DNA of 64,000 nucleotides from Nymphaea colorata (lineage: Eukaryota > Streptophyta > Magnoliopsida > Nymphaeales > Nymphaeaceae): contig NC_045142.1 in assembly GCF_008831285.2 (NCBI RefSeq), positions 20,711,354-20,775,353 of the forward strand. The letters are read 5' to 3'. The notes beneath the pieces were generated by a model. The model ran no database searches, was not told the DNA's origin, and worked only from the letters and a program-made list of their open reading frames with translations. This document shows positions 53,600 to 64,000 of this stretch, one piece after another. The position numbers and the translations under genes are program-made. Within the stretch, counting starts at the first letter, position 1. Each line of letters begins with the position of its first letter.

Positions 53600-55680
53600 A
53601 CTGGAAAATATAATGTCATTTAAGGCTACTTCTCCAAGTTAATATAAAAATAATCAACTATGAAACTGTTTCTTTACCAATTACAACTTTTCAATGAAAT
53701 AAGTCTTGTTTATAGGGAAACATTGACTCGTTATAGAAAATATGACAACCTTTTAAAGTGCCCCTCCCACAATTAAGGAACTGAGTTTCAGAAGTACCTA
53801 TGGCTAATGAAAGGTTATGGAAGACTGATTTTTTTTTTTATCCTATCTCTACTGAGGAACTTCAAGACTTAAAAAAATTCACTCTCGGTGGATGCTGGCA
53901 ATGCAATGTGGTTGGACCCTCATGTTGGCTTGAATGAATCAGCCTTTTAGAGGAGGGTGAGTCAGGGCCTGCTACTAAAGAGCATAGCAAGTTACAAGTC
54001 TCAGTAGGACATATATTTTTATTACTATAGGTTAGGTGAGGTTACCATTATCCTTTTTTTGGCAACTAATCTTATGTGTCCCTAATAAAGGGAATCTGTA
54101 AATTTTTCAAGGTTTCAAAACCAAAAAGGCATGGAAGCACATGAGATGTAGCTCCAATTCCTTCAGAAAAGGTAAGATCTTTGGTGCAAAAAGAATGGAC
54201 AAATACGATAACAAAGAAAAATAAACGGCTCCAATTCCTATCTCTGTTTATGTGAAATATACCACATATATAATCATCATTCACATTATCGATTGACAAG
54301 AATTTTCAGCAATCGGAAAATCCAAATACTGTAATGTTTTTCAAATAGATGAATTTCTTTGTATGACGAAGGGTGTTAAAAAGATTGAAAAGTTGTTTGA
54401 CGTAATAAAATGATTGACAAACACCTGCTTCATTAATTGAAGAAAAATGTTAACATCTTGAGCAATTTCTATTAAAAAAATCACATTTTGTACAGACACT
54501 CTCTGTGGGCATTTTTTTATTAATATTGCTACTTATAAAATAGATGAAAATATTGAAGAAATTGTCAAAAAGATGTGGCCCATAAAAATCTTTCTATTCA
54601 GGTATTTTCTTTTTATTAGGCTAAAATGGTTTTTTCATACTTAAAAACAGTGGGGCTTGTGCCTATAGGTAATTGTATAAATATAAGTGGTTACTTGTAA
54701 CTTTTCAGAAGAAAAATGCATCAAACCTAATCGGTCTCATTAATTATTTGTCCGGTCTAATTTGTCTAGCGACATATATATAGATGTGTGTGTGTGGGGG
54801 TTTGTAAAGTGGTGCATGGATTGATGAGTTCGATTCAATGACGGTAGAAGGTATTCATACTCCGCCCCATATACTGCATTATTCGTTTGTTACAAAAGAA
54901 TCTCATCTTATGCTGATGTACCATCTGGGGTTCTTCTCAATGATAAACAGTCATTTATTGCAGCATCATACTACTAATGGTATCAGCTTGGTTTTGAATT
55001 GAAATAACAGTGTTGTATTCAATGACATGGATGTCAAAAGAAAAAACGTAGAGTAGAAAGAAAACCCAACTCCTAGGTTGGACCACTAATCATTTGTTTG
55101 TTGGCAACCTCTTCCTAAATATGGTCAAGTGTTATTCCGTACACTAAGGCATGAATGTGTTTGCAGTACAATAACTAGAACTATGTACAAGACAATCTTA
55201 GGCATCTAAGCCTTTTGTTATGAGAAACATTACTAAAAATAATTGATATTCAAAAATTTTCAGATCTTCCTCCAGATGTTCTTTTATGAGGTGAGATTCT
55301 TTCTTTATACATAACAAATGATGCAGTATACAAGGTGGAGTATGAATACCTTCCTGCCATCATTGTATATATACAAGAAAATCTCTTGTCGAGTGAACCA
55401 AATTGACTTCAGACTCTGATTCATTCGAGCAACTTCCCTTCAACTCTTGCAACCTTTCCACAGAAAATAGACAGCCCTCACCACCATCATCTAGACAGCA
55501 TGGTACTGTCATCTGTCAACAGCTGACCATTGCATCATGTGGCTGAGTTTTGTTCCCCCTTAGCACATGGATGCAGAAGGAACACATTGCCTAAGACATT
55601 TTGGTTGAAAGGCATGGAAATATTTACTAGAGCCTATAAATGTTTTCTTGAGGGGTACAAATTATGTTTGTGCTATTCTT
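53600..55680. other. No gene seen; short TG run at 54787-54797
   Basis: AT-rich DNA without a product. Open frames are short and lack protein character. Confidence 0.45.
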
Positions 55681-55689
55681 TAATCATAA

Positions 55690-55935
55690 TAACCTATACA
55701 GGTGATGAACGCAACTGGGACAGTCCAATACCAATGACGGTTACAACCGGTGTAGATCTCTAACGATGATGTAGTTCGCAGCCGTTTATACTTATACTGG
55801 TGACATGTCTCGCCGCTAAGGTATTTATATCGGTGTTCTCTAGAACCAGTAGAAATTTCACCTTTATAAACCTATAACAGCGATTTACCACCACTATATT
55901 ACCTGAACCCATAACGTAACCACCACTGTTATTTG
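55690..55935. mobile_element. Possible CACTA-type subterminal array
   Basis: Repeated words such as ACCGGTGTAGA, CCACCACTAT, CCACCACTGTTAT and ACCAGTA occur in both orientations across 250 bp. A similar set appears at 52650-52790. This suggests a CACTA or related element but no terminus was fixed. Confidence 0.25.
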
Positions 55936-55939
55936 GATC

Positions 55940-56620
55940 ACACAACTCAACGGACGAAATGTGCACCTTGAGTGCCTGCCTATCGCTCATGTCTATCTCT
56001 CCCTCTACCTCTGTTTTGTAATTAATGCTTGTATTTTTTTTTCATTTTTCTATTTCACATTGTTTTTGTTTAATTTTTTTCTCAGCCACAATGTAGAATT
56101 AGATAAAAGCAATAAGTGTTAATTTATTGAAGGTTGTATGTTGAATGAAATAGTATAAGTTAATAAATGTTGGATAAAAATGATAGAGTTTAGTGAATTT
56201 ATTGAACTTATAACCATTTGACCAAACCAGTGCTCTCATGAGTATGTTGTTTAAATAAACCAAAGTAATGTTTATTTTCATCTGCAGTACTTATAAGGAA
56301 TTAAATATTTTGCAAACTTTTATGTATAATTGTCGATAACAACTAATTAAACTTTCTCGCAAATAGCAAAACAGTCCATCCTTCATGTCTAATTTTGGCA
56401 CCAGAAAAAAATGGTTTTTTTGCTCTTGTTTTAAATTTCTGACATGATTTTTGTTGATATAATATGTTAGATTATTTTTGCCATGAAACTTAGGCTTCAC
56501 TATGCATCGCTTAGCTACACATTGCATCACCAACTTAGTGCATCGCTTCACCTTGTTGTACTTCACAACAAATCATCAGTTTCCCCATTTAGGTCCTTCT
56601 CAACGACCTCCTCTTGGGGA
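55940..56620. other. No gene seen
   Basis: AT-rich sequence without recognisable coding content. Confidence 0.45.
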
Positions 56621-56621
56621 T

Positions 56622-56860
56622 CTAGAACAAAAGAACTATCAAAGGCAGAAGATGAAGACGACTGCCGGCCATCATTGATTGCATCAGTTTGCTGTGTTCT
56701 CCCTTGAACAAAACCAGCTTGATTTTGTTATTGAGATTGCAAAGAGGTTGATGAGAATGTGGTGCCATGCTCCCTTGTAGTCTGTCTAGATGTATTTTCA
56801 TCCATTCTGCAAAGAAATCTGAATGAGAACTAAAACCACCAGAATCATTATCGCCCATAC
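56622..56860 (-). pseudogene. Exon-like segment, unidentified host gene
   Basis: After a CCAG acceptor at 56861-56864, the minus strand is open for about 78 codons. It begins MGDNDSGGFSSHSDFFAEWM, continues KIHLDRLQGSMAPHSHQPLC, and loses protein character near the 3' end. A GTTTTG donor follows CAAGCTG at about 56723. The start resembles a regulatory protein N-terminus, but I cannot name the family. Confidence 0.35.
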
Positions 56861-56864
56861 CTGG

Positions 56865-58137
56865 TTTTACATACGTGTCTAATGGCAAGCATAAGGGCAT
56901 AGCAAGTGCTAAACTAGAAATCAGTAACTAATGACATTGACGACAGAAAATTCCAAAGATATTAGCACAAACATAAGATTTAGTTGTTAAATTATGCAAT
57001 TACTAAATGAATAATATTCAAAATAACAGAAGAAAGCAATTGACTTGCTGTTTTCAATGTCGACATAAAAAATTGTAATGCAGTTTCGTCTCCAACTTGC
57101 AATAAAGGTCCACTACATCATTAAAATATGGAAACTAACAACTACTCGGAGTATGCATCAACAGTAATGAAGGATATCAAGAGAGGAGATCCATCTCAGC
57201 CATCTGGTTAAAAAGAAACATACATAATTGAGGCATTCTAATTCCAAAATACACAAATGTTTGGCATGGCATGCAGAAATGCAGTCTGAGATCTTCCTCG
57301 GTTGTCTTCCTTTAAAAGTAATCAATGGTGTTTGCCCATGGGCTACCATCTCTTTGAAACTTTTTTATTCTAGAAGATACCAGGTATGTGTTTTAGGCTT
57401 TTAGCAGTCCTTTCAGACAGCAAAAACATAAACTGCATTATGCACATAAAGATACCATGCGTAAGCCCATTTCATGATGTTTCATGAAGCCTTCTAGCTT
57501 TCTTGAATCAAACTGAACTCCCCTATGGCATCATTCTATGAAGGGGATTTGCTGATCAAGTTGCAATAAAACAAAAAAGTAGAAATCAACTTGTTGATCA
57601 TGTTTGCAATAAATTAAGGAGAGTTCCCCCACGTAGATGCCTTTCCTTGGAACTTGCTGATCATGCCTTAACTAAGAATCCTCCCAAGACCGTTACATTT
57701 CATCTAGCCTGAATCCAATCGAGTCAAATCAAATCACTGAGTTCAAAAATCTAAACTATTTGATGCAAATGTTAAAGACACAAGAAAATGCAGAATGAAG
57801 TGAATGTGCACTTTCCTTTATTATGGCCCATACCAGGAACCAACTTAAAAGAGTTAGAAGCGTAGCAGAAAATCAATTTCATGCTGGTAATCTCGAAGAC
57901 ACCCATTACTAATCTGTGTGTGGAGAGAAAGAGAGACCGGAGAGATCTGTACTTGGGAAGCATGCACTACCCATTACTAATATGTATGCAGAGAGAGAGA
58001 GAGATCTGTACTTGGGAAACATGCACCTTCCCTTTATGGTCTATAATAGCAGCAAACTTATAAGAATTAGAAGCATAGCAGAAAGGCAAATTCATGCTTA
58101 TAATCTTGAAGACACCCATTACTAATATGCGTGTGTG

Positions 58138-58174
<37 letters not shown>

Positions 58175-58840
58175 GGAGAGAGAGGCCTTCTGTTTTTACT
58201 AAGGAATGTTTATTGATGTCTGCAAGGTATCACTCATTCCAGATGTTTAGGTGAAGAGGAAAAAGGAACATAGAAAGCTTTAGTCTATATTGTGAATAAG
58301 ATTGGGCTTATCCGAGCATTAGATATTTGAGTTGGGGAACAACTAAAATTTATTAGTTTTACTGAGGATTTGCACAACGTTTTTTCTACTCTTTCTCTAA
58401 AGTGTGTCGTCAAATCAAATTTAATTTTCTTGAGAATTTATTTTATGGACATTGGACAAAAATGATGGAAGCTATAACTACCCTATGATGTATGCATGTG
58501 CATGTATTATTTACAATACATTGATTTGCATGTGAACTATATTCTAAAAGATAGTGCATTGAAGCTTTTATGTTGCATGCCATGAAAGAGATGTCACTTA
58601 TGGGATTGTTCAGTGATTGAGTGTCTACCTTACAGGGCAGAGGTAGCTATGAAGATCGTTTGATATACTCCATCTTATTGTAGACCTTGTGGAGGCAAGC
58701 TGCTATGCTGAACCCTGAATGGAGGTTAACATGATTCTGAACCTTAAAGTGAAAATTTAACAAGCTAAGCAATAGCCATTCTCATGAAAGCTCTTAGTTC
58801 AATTAAATAGTTTTAGTCATTTTATCCTATCTGAGCTGCA
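56865..58840. other. No gene seen; duplicated phrase and TG/AG microsatellite at 58130-58173
   Basis: A phrase of about 170 bp is duplicated: 57826-57985 and 57987-58140 share AACTTA(A/T)AAGA(G/A)TTAGAAGC, CATGCT(G/T)(G/A)TAATCT(C/T)GAAGAC and ACCCATTACTAAT. The second copy runs into a TG then AG microsatellite. Confidence 0.55.
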
Positions 58841-58852
58841 TTTTCTCTCCAG

Positions 58853-58965
58853 TGTTGATCAACATTGCCAAAGATATTCAACTCTTAGTTTCTATTGCTG
58901 AAAAACAAACACAGATATTTTCTGAAGAGTGCATGCTGTTTCCAGCAGATGTTCAGATCCAATCG
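58853..58965 (+). CDS. Exon cut by an assembly gap, unidentified host gene
   Basis: A CTCTCCAG acceptor at 58845-58852 is followed by an open frame up to the gap: [20 protein letters not shown] then [17 protein letters not shown]. The polypyrimidine tract (TTTTCTCTCC) is good and the protein character is strong. The rest of the exon is hidden in the 100-N gap. Function unknown. It could be a live gene since no disabling change is visible. Confidence 0.42.
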
Positions 58966-59065
58966 NNNNNNNNNNNNNNNNNNNNNNNNNNNNNNNNNNN
59001 NNNNNNNNNNNNNNNNNNNNNNNNNNNNNNNNNNNNNNNNNNNNNNNNNNNNNNNNNNNNNNNNN
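58966..59065. other. Assembly gap, 100 N
   Basis: Exactly 100 N, interrupting an exon-like frame. Confidence 0.98.
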
Positions 59066-60305
59066 CCAGGGCCTGACCATCAACTTCATATTTATCTTGG
59101 ACTCAACCCGATATCTATCCTTATTTGAAACTCTTCACTTTCATTTTCTAATTTTTTGGAAACCATTGGAAATATGTCAAGAGTTTGTATGGGAGTCGAC
59201 TACTGACATCATGCCAAAGAATGTGGAAAAAAAAAGTATAAAGGTATGCCCCAATACCTGACCCAGGCCAGCTATCCAGCAAGTTTTTTTATCTGGCGAG
59301 TAGGTCAAATGGTCTCAATTGTCCATCTGGTGCCTGGCCCAGTGACTACCCTTAGAGTCAAGTCATAGTGTTTTGGCAGCATATATAGAGGACTTTTGCT
59401 ACGAAGTTCCCACTGATCTTGTGTGTGAGAGGTTTGCCATCATTGAGAACTTACTTGTCAGCTAATTAATATTTTTGGGTGATGCATCACGATAAACTAT
59501 TATAAAAACACACTACCACAAACCATAAAACGTTGCTAATACCCCTATAGTGTCTATATTTTAGCAAATAATGTTTTATTTTGAGCTATATGACAGTATC
59601 TAGCATCCGTCAAATTTGAATCCACACACACACACATATTCAAATTTGTCATTTCTTAGATCTTGTCTTATTACTAAAAATAAAGATCGGTCACTAAAGC
59701 ATGCAGCTGTATTAGCAACAGTATCAAATAATGCCTATTTATGGCACTTTTTTTAATGGTTTATGGGTTTGTCAGTGACATATTTTAAATCTATTAGTCA
59801 TCCAACATCCAGAAGATTAAAATGAATATATATATATATATATTTGTTTATTTAATATATTCTTATCTGTATTTATAATTATATTTATCACTAGGAACCT
59901 TATTTCCTAAGAACAATATTTTTTTGAATATTACCGTTTTCAAGAACGAAGAACCATTCTGATGCTATCAGACTGGGTTTCTCCTTCCATAATGATGGAA
60001 AATAATATAAAGAAAAAAATCAACCGAAAAATCACAATAAAGAACTGGCCTCTAACTAAGCTTCAACACGCTCTTGCTCACTCAGCAAACTGTCGATGGT
60101 CAGGTCAGCACTTTTCAAGATTTGTCTGACCTGAATCAATATCATTAATGTTGGCTTTTCTATCGTTTTTTGTTTTTTTTTTACTTTGTCAATGACAAAG
60201 GAGTTTCCAAAGCACATAGCCTCCAAAGAGAAGTGATCTTTAACCATGGAATACCTTCTCACTATTGAGCCTACCAATGAACCAGAGTCACTCTCTTAGT
60301 TCCTT
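59066..60305. other. No gene seen; CACTA-like words at 59508-59770
   Basis: Words like CACACTACCACAAACC, GTCACTAAAGC and GTCAGTGACAT recall CACTA subterminal sequences. A TA run lies at 59826-59842. No coding sequence identified. Confidence 0.35.
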
Positions 60306-60315
60306 GACACGAGAA

Positions 60316-60528
60316 CTAAGAGCATGACAGTTTGTGATTATAGTACATGACAGTCTTAGGAATCCTCTCTACAGAACAGAGTCCATAATTCTGATCATGT
60401 TTGAGAAGAGAAACCCTTGTACCACCAACCTGGTTTCCTGATTCGGGAGGCATTAAACCATAGTAACCAGCCACTTTATAAACATTTGCAACACATGTAG
60501 TGACCACTTCCACCCCACTCATCTTTAC
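60316..60528 (-). pseudogene. Coding-like segment sharing a 45-bp block with 19904-19950
   Basis: The minus-strand frame begins MSGVEVVTTCVANVYKVAGY and continues with LMPPESGNQVGGTRVSLLKH, ending in a stop at 60316-60318. The first 45 bp closely match plus-strand 19906-19948 (MEMVTACVANVYK). It follows the 3' end of the LINE on the same strand. I cannot identify the family. Confidence 0.35.
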
Positions 60529-60539
60529 TCTGACAATGC

Positions 60540-63500
60540 CAAAAATGACTGAAAATTATGGTTTGCAGCTAGATATTTATCGCCTGTTTTACATATTGTC
60601 CTCATTCTTGTTTATAGAATAACTCACAACATGAGTGTCAAACTTTCCTCTTAGCAATCTCAGCTAGCTTAACCACCTCTTTATGCACCACCTGATTTTT
60701 GAAACACCATAGCTTCCAGATTGTGATATTGAAGCAGGCAAGCCAACACCATCCGAATTCATTACATGAGAACCTCTTCCTCCACCACCAGTTCCAGACA
60801 GAGAAAAAGTCTGATATATGGAATTTATCAACTCCAAACCATGAGTAGATGTATTGCTAAATGTTCATAGCATTAGTATATGTGAAAGAAAGTGAGATAA
60901 ATCTTCACAAGCCCACCACACAACTTAAACACAGAACAATGGAAGACCCTACATGTTCAAGTTTGGCATCAGCAGGTAGACGTTAATAACTACAAAAAAA
61001 CACAAGCCAGTTAGCTCTAGGTAATGCTTTTGCGTTTCACAATCTACAGTGCCATGTAACTACCATTCCTTTAATTTTACATGATTCCAAACTTGGCTCC
61101 TGAGCTTTGCAGGTTTAAGATTTTCTTTAGAACAAAGAAAATCTGCACTTTGCATGAGCCTAAGTTGAAGGCAATCTCCAATGCATTGCCCATGCCACCA
61201 TAGATTTAGCTCAATGTGGTGCTGTATTACGAAGGAAAGGTTCTACTTCCCAAGCAGATCCAATGGAATCTGCTTGAGAAAAACATCCTCCGTAGAACTT
61301 AGCAAGCTCTCCATTCATCACATTTCAAGTAACAGATTTAGATCCCGCCCAAGAGAAGAAATATTAGGAACCATATCCACATTCCAAGTACTTTTCCTAT
61401 TCAAATATTTTTCATGCATAATGAGTCCCAAATGCCCTGGTGAAAAATTAATGTACATCCTAGAAACAACCGATTAGCTTCATTGACCTCTTTAAGTTTT
61501 CTAATGCCGAGCCCACCTTCCTATTTAGGAAAAGCCAAGACATTCCAGGCAATTAAATGAGGCTTATTATCCCCTCCATCTGACTCTTCCTATAAAAAAC
61601 TGCACATAATCTGTTCCATTTTCTTAATGACACCAAGAGGGCACTTGAACACCAACATCCAGTAAATACGAAGTGCTTCTAATACTGATTTGATCAAGTA
61701 ATCCGACTGCATGGGAAAGTAGCATGCTTTTTCATAAACTAAGTTTACTCTGTATTTTTAAATGAATAAGAAACATACCAACATTCTCAAATTCGTTGGC
61801 TTGGGAGTAAGACCCAAATATCGAGTAGGAAACTGTCCTAGGCTCTCGCCGAACTGATTACAAATACTTGCAATCTTGCTTTGCCCATATTGAAAAAGTA
61901 GAATGCTGATTTTTGAAGGTTAATCATCATTCCAGCATGGAGTTCAAACAGAAAAAAAAAATTGTAGATAAAGAAAGCCATTCTTGAAAGCTAAGAAAAG
62001 CAAGACGTCATCACCATATATTGTAGAAAAAACTCCTTCTATGCCTCTTCGAATATGCAGTACTTCAATCATTCTTCTTTGAATTGTAGCTTACAACGTA
62101 TGTGAAAAGATTTTCATGACAATCAGGAATAAAAATGAAGATAAAGGTATCCTTATTGCAGACCATGAGAAGATCCAAAGTGTTCACCTTGATGGTCATT
62201 AATCCCAAGAGCACAGAAATCATTTTTCACTACTGTCATTACTTTTTAAGTCCAAATAGGATGAAATCCTAATTGCAAGATGGCAGCTTGTAAGAAAGTC
62301 CAATTAACCCTGTCATATGCTTTTGATAGGTCTATCTTCAACATAAGCTACTTGATCTAGCTTTAGACATTGTGTATACCATCTCAAGCACAAAAAGAAG
62401 ACACTGATGGATGTTTCTATCTTTCAAAAAAGCATCTTGCATGTTGGAAATGACCCACTTTAGTGCCTTCTTCATTCTTGAAACCATGATTCTCAAAATA
62501 AATTTCAGTACACTATTCTCAAGAACAATATGTCTGAAATTGGAAATGTGCACAGCTGAATCAAATCTAAGAATTATGATTATATGACTTCCGCCTAGTT
62601 CTTAATAAGCTTTCCTTTCTAAAAAAAAAATCTCTAGTGGCAACTGTGATATTAGAACTTAACGTGTCCTGACTTTTTTGAAGGAACAATTTCAGAAACC
62701 CATTCAGACCTGGTGCGCTATTGGAGTTGGCACCCATAACAGCTATTGCACTTCCTCATCTGAAATGGGACTTAACAACGTTAAGTTTTCTTTTATAAAT
62801 ACGCTGTGACCTACAGCAAGCTGATCCATAATCATTCTTGTTGAGTTGTCACGGTTAAAAAATCTTTAAAAATGAGAAGTACATGCTGAAAGAATTGGAT
62901 GCTCCTCATAAAACTCCCCATCATCTGTCTTCATGTGCAAGAGTATTTTTTTTTACCTTCCTTGAAAATAGCATGAAAACATTTGCTGTTATTATCCCCA
63001 TTTTTTCACCATGATACCCTTACTCTCTTTTCTAGTACATGGCTTTATCTCTAAGAGCATCCGCAAGAAAACATCTCATATGATTTTCAGAAGTGGACCA
63101 GTTATCAGAGTCAATATCTTGCTTCTTATAAATTCCAATAAAATCCTTTTGAAGTACGTTAATTCTGGTATCAACTTTCTTGGTTCTATACTTACTCCAA
63201 TTACTTAGGCATGGTCGTACTCTATTCTGTTTTGCAAGAAGTTTAAGCACTGCACATCCTCTACACTCCACTCTCCATGCTCTTGGAATAATGACCTTAC
63301 AACTAGGTTGACACTCTCTATAGAGGAACTATTTAAATCTTCATCTTCTCTTGCATGCGGTTTTAAAAATATTTAATTTACAAGTAAAAGAGAAGTGCTG
63401 AGTGGTCTAAAGAACTTCTTGGTTCTACCAAAAGCTACCCACATTTTTCAACTTGCTCAAAAATCTATCTAATTTGCTTTGAACCAGTGCTGTCGGGGCA

Positions 63501-64000
63501 CAGAGATTGGTTCAAGTGAATGCTCTGTTTCTGTCCACAATCTCTCTTAGTCCAACATCTTGAATGAATCCATTGAATGCTAAACAAGCTTGTCAAGCAG
63601 GGGCAGGCCCATTTTTCCGACTCCTTACAAGTTGAATTAAAATCTTTCATTATAATACCAACATTTGTTTATTGGCAATAATGATATTTAACATAACTAA
63701 TTGGTCTTTGCGAATTCTAGAGTGAGGGTGAAGATACACCCCTATTGTATCAAAGTTGAGATTTAAAGCTTTATGAGTAAACGAACAATCCATCCAAAAT
63801 TTATTAAATTTACAACTAGTCAATCTAAAATCAGCCTGTCTCTAACTACACACAATTATGGCCTCATTAAGATTTGTATCAATATTAGATTAAAAAAAAA
63901 ATCCTCATAGTTATTGCAAAAGGATTTGAAGTTGTCTGGATTCAACATGATATTGAAACATGAAAATGATCCCAAGTTGATGAGATATCACCCAATTGCC
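60540..64000 (-). mobile_element. L1-type LINE, decayed, running off the window
   Basis: On the minus strand, from 64000 downward, the parts appear in LINE order. First is the end of an apurinic-type endonuclease (GVYLHPHSRIRK, then the KDFNSTCKESEK form of the GDFN motif at 63632-63646). A linker follows (LKLLAKQNRVRPCLSNWSKY). Reverse transcriptase comes next, and a C-terminal zinc-finger-like region with LACFNITIWKLWCFKNQVVH is near 60650-60760. Many stops and frameshifts break it. The 5' part, including any first ORF, lies beyond the window. Full plant L1 elements are about 6-7 kb. Confidence 0.9.
61700..62560 (-). pseudogene. LINE reverse transcriptase core
   Basis: Several frames preserve the catalytic blocks. 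SNFRHIVLENSVLKFILRIM corresponds to the FRPISL...YKIISKIL motif. ALKWVISNMQDAFLKDRNIH matches the Q-x-A-F-x-x-x-R-x-I block. KIDLSKAYDRVNWTFLQAAI (around 62280-62340) is motif A with its Asp intact. GVFSTIYGDDVLLFLAF contains the Y-x-D-D box at 62004-62018. Frameshifts separate the blocks. Confidence 0.9.

Overview
This window looks like nuclear DNA of a flowering plant. It is AT-rich and intron-bearing in style, and most recognisable sequence is decayed transposable elements: Ty1/copia and gypsy-like LTR retrotransposons primed by initiator tRNA-Met, a plant L1-type LINE, and PIF/Harbinger-type DNA elements with TAA/TTA target sites. Host-derived sequence includes a plant PDR-type ABCG exon and nepenthesin-like aspartic proteases. 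Two runs of exactly 100 N (19804-19903 and 58966-59065) are scaffold gaps. I found no intact full-length protein-coding gene, rRNA, tRNA or CRISPR array.

Layout. 0-4.2 kb: a decayed ORF from an unfamiliar retroelement (minus), the 3' end of a copia element with its LTR (plus), a 1.08-kb Harbinger-like element (A), and one exon of an ABCG/PDR transporter (minus). 4.5-13.1 kb: scattered minus-strand exon-like segments of host genes, including two that resemble a plant BEACH-domain protein, interrupted by copia fragments at 9.2-9.6 and 11.6-12.0 kb. 14-19.5 kb: LTR remnants and the 5' end of a minus-strand copia element with a GC-rich minisatellite leader. 19.9-26.8 kb: two plus-strand copia elements in series; the first is split by Harbinger-like element B, which carries an antisense exon from another gene. 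27-34.5 kb: a MITE, a possible SINE head, a long LTR with an internal 71-bp tandem array, and little else. 34.7-38.1 kb: a scrambled cluster of nepenthesin-like aspartic protease pseudogenes. 39-42.3 kb: a 3.26-kb Harbinger-like element C, followed by two orphan copies of the protease promoter (42.3-44.9 kb). 45.6-48.2 kb: the 5' part of the same unfamiliar retroelement seen at 0.6-1.4 kb, then a ~290-bp direct repeat. 48-60 kb: mostly featureless AT-rich DNA with a few exon-like islands. 60.5-64 kb: a minus-strand LINE that runs off the window.

The elements do not form a pathway. The useful content is their history: nested insertions with exact target duplications, an inversion that split an aspartic protease, a protease inverted repeat that could fold into a hairpin RNA, and a compensated stem-loop next to the polypurine tract of two diverged copia elements. 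The retroelement family shared by 0.6 and 46 kb has an ORF I do not recognise and is the best candidate for something undescribed.
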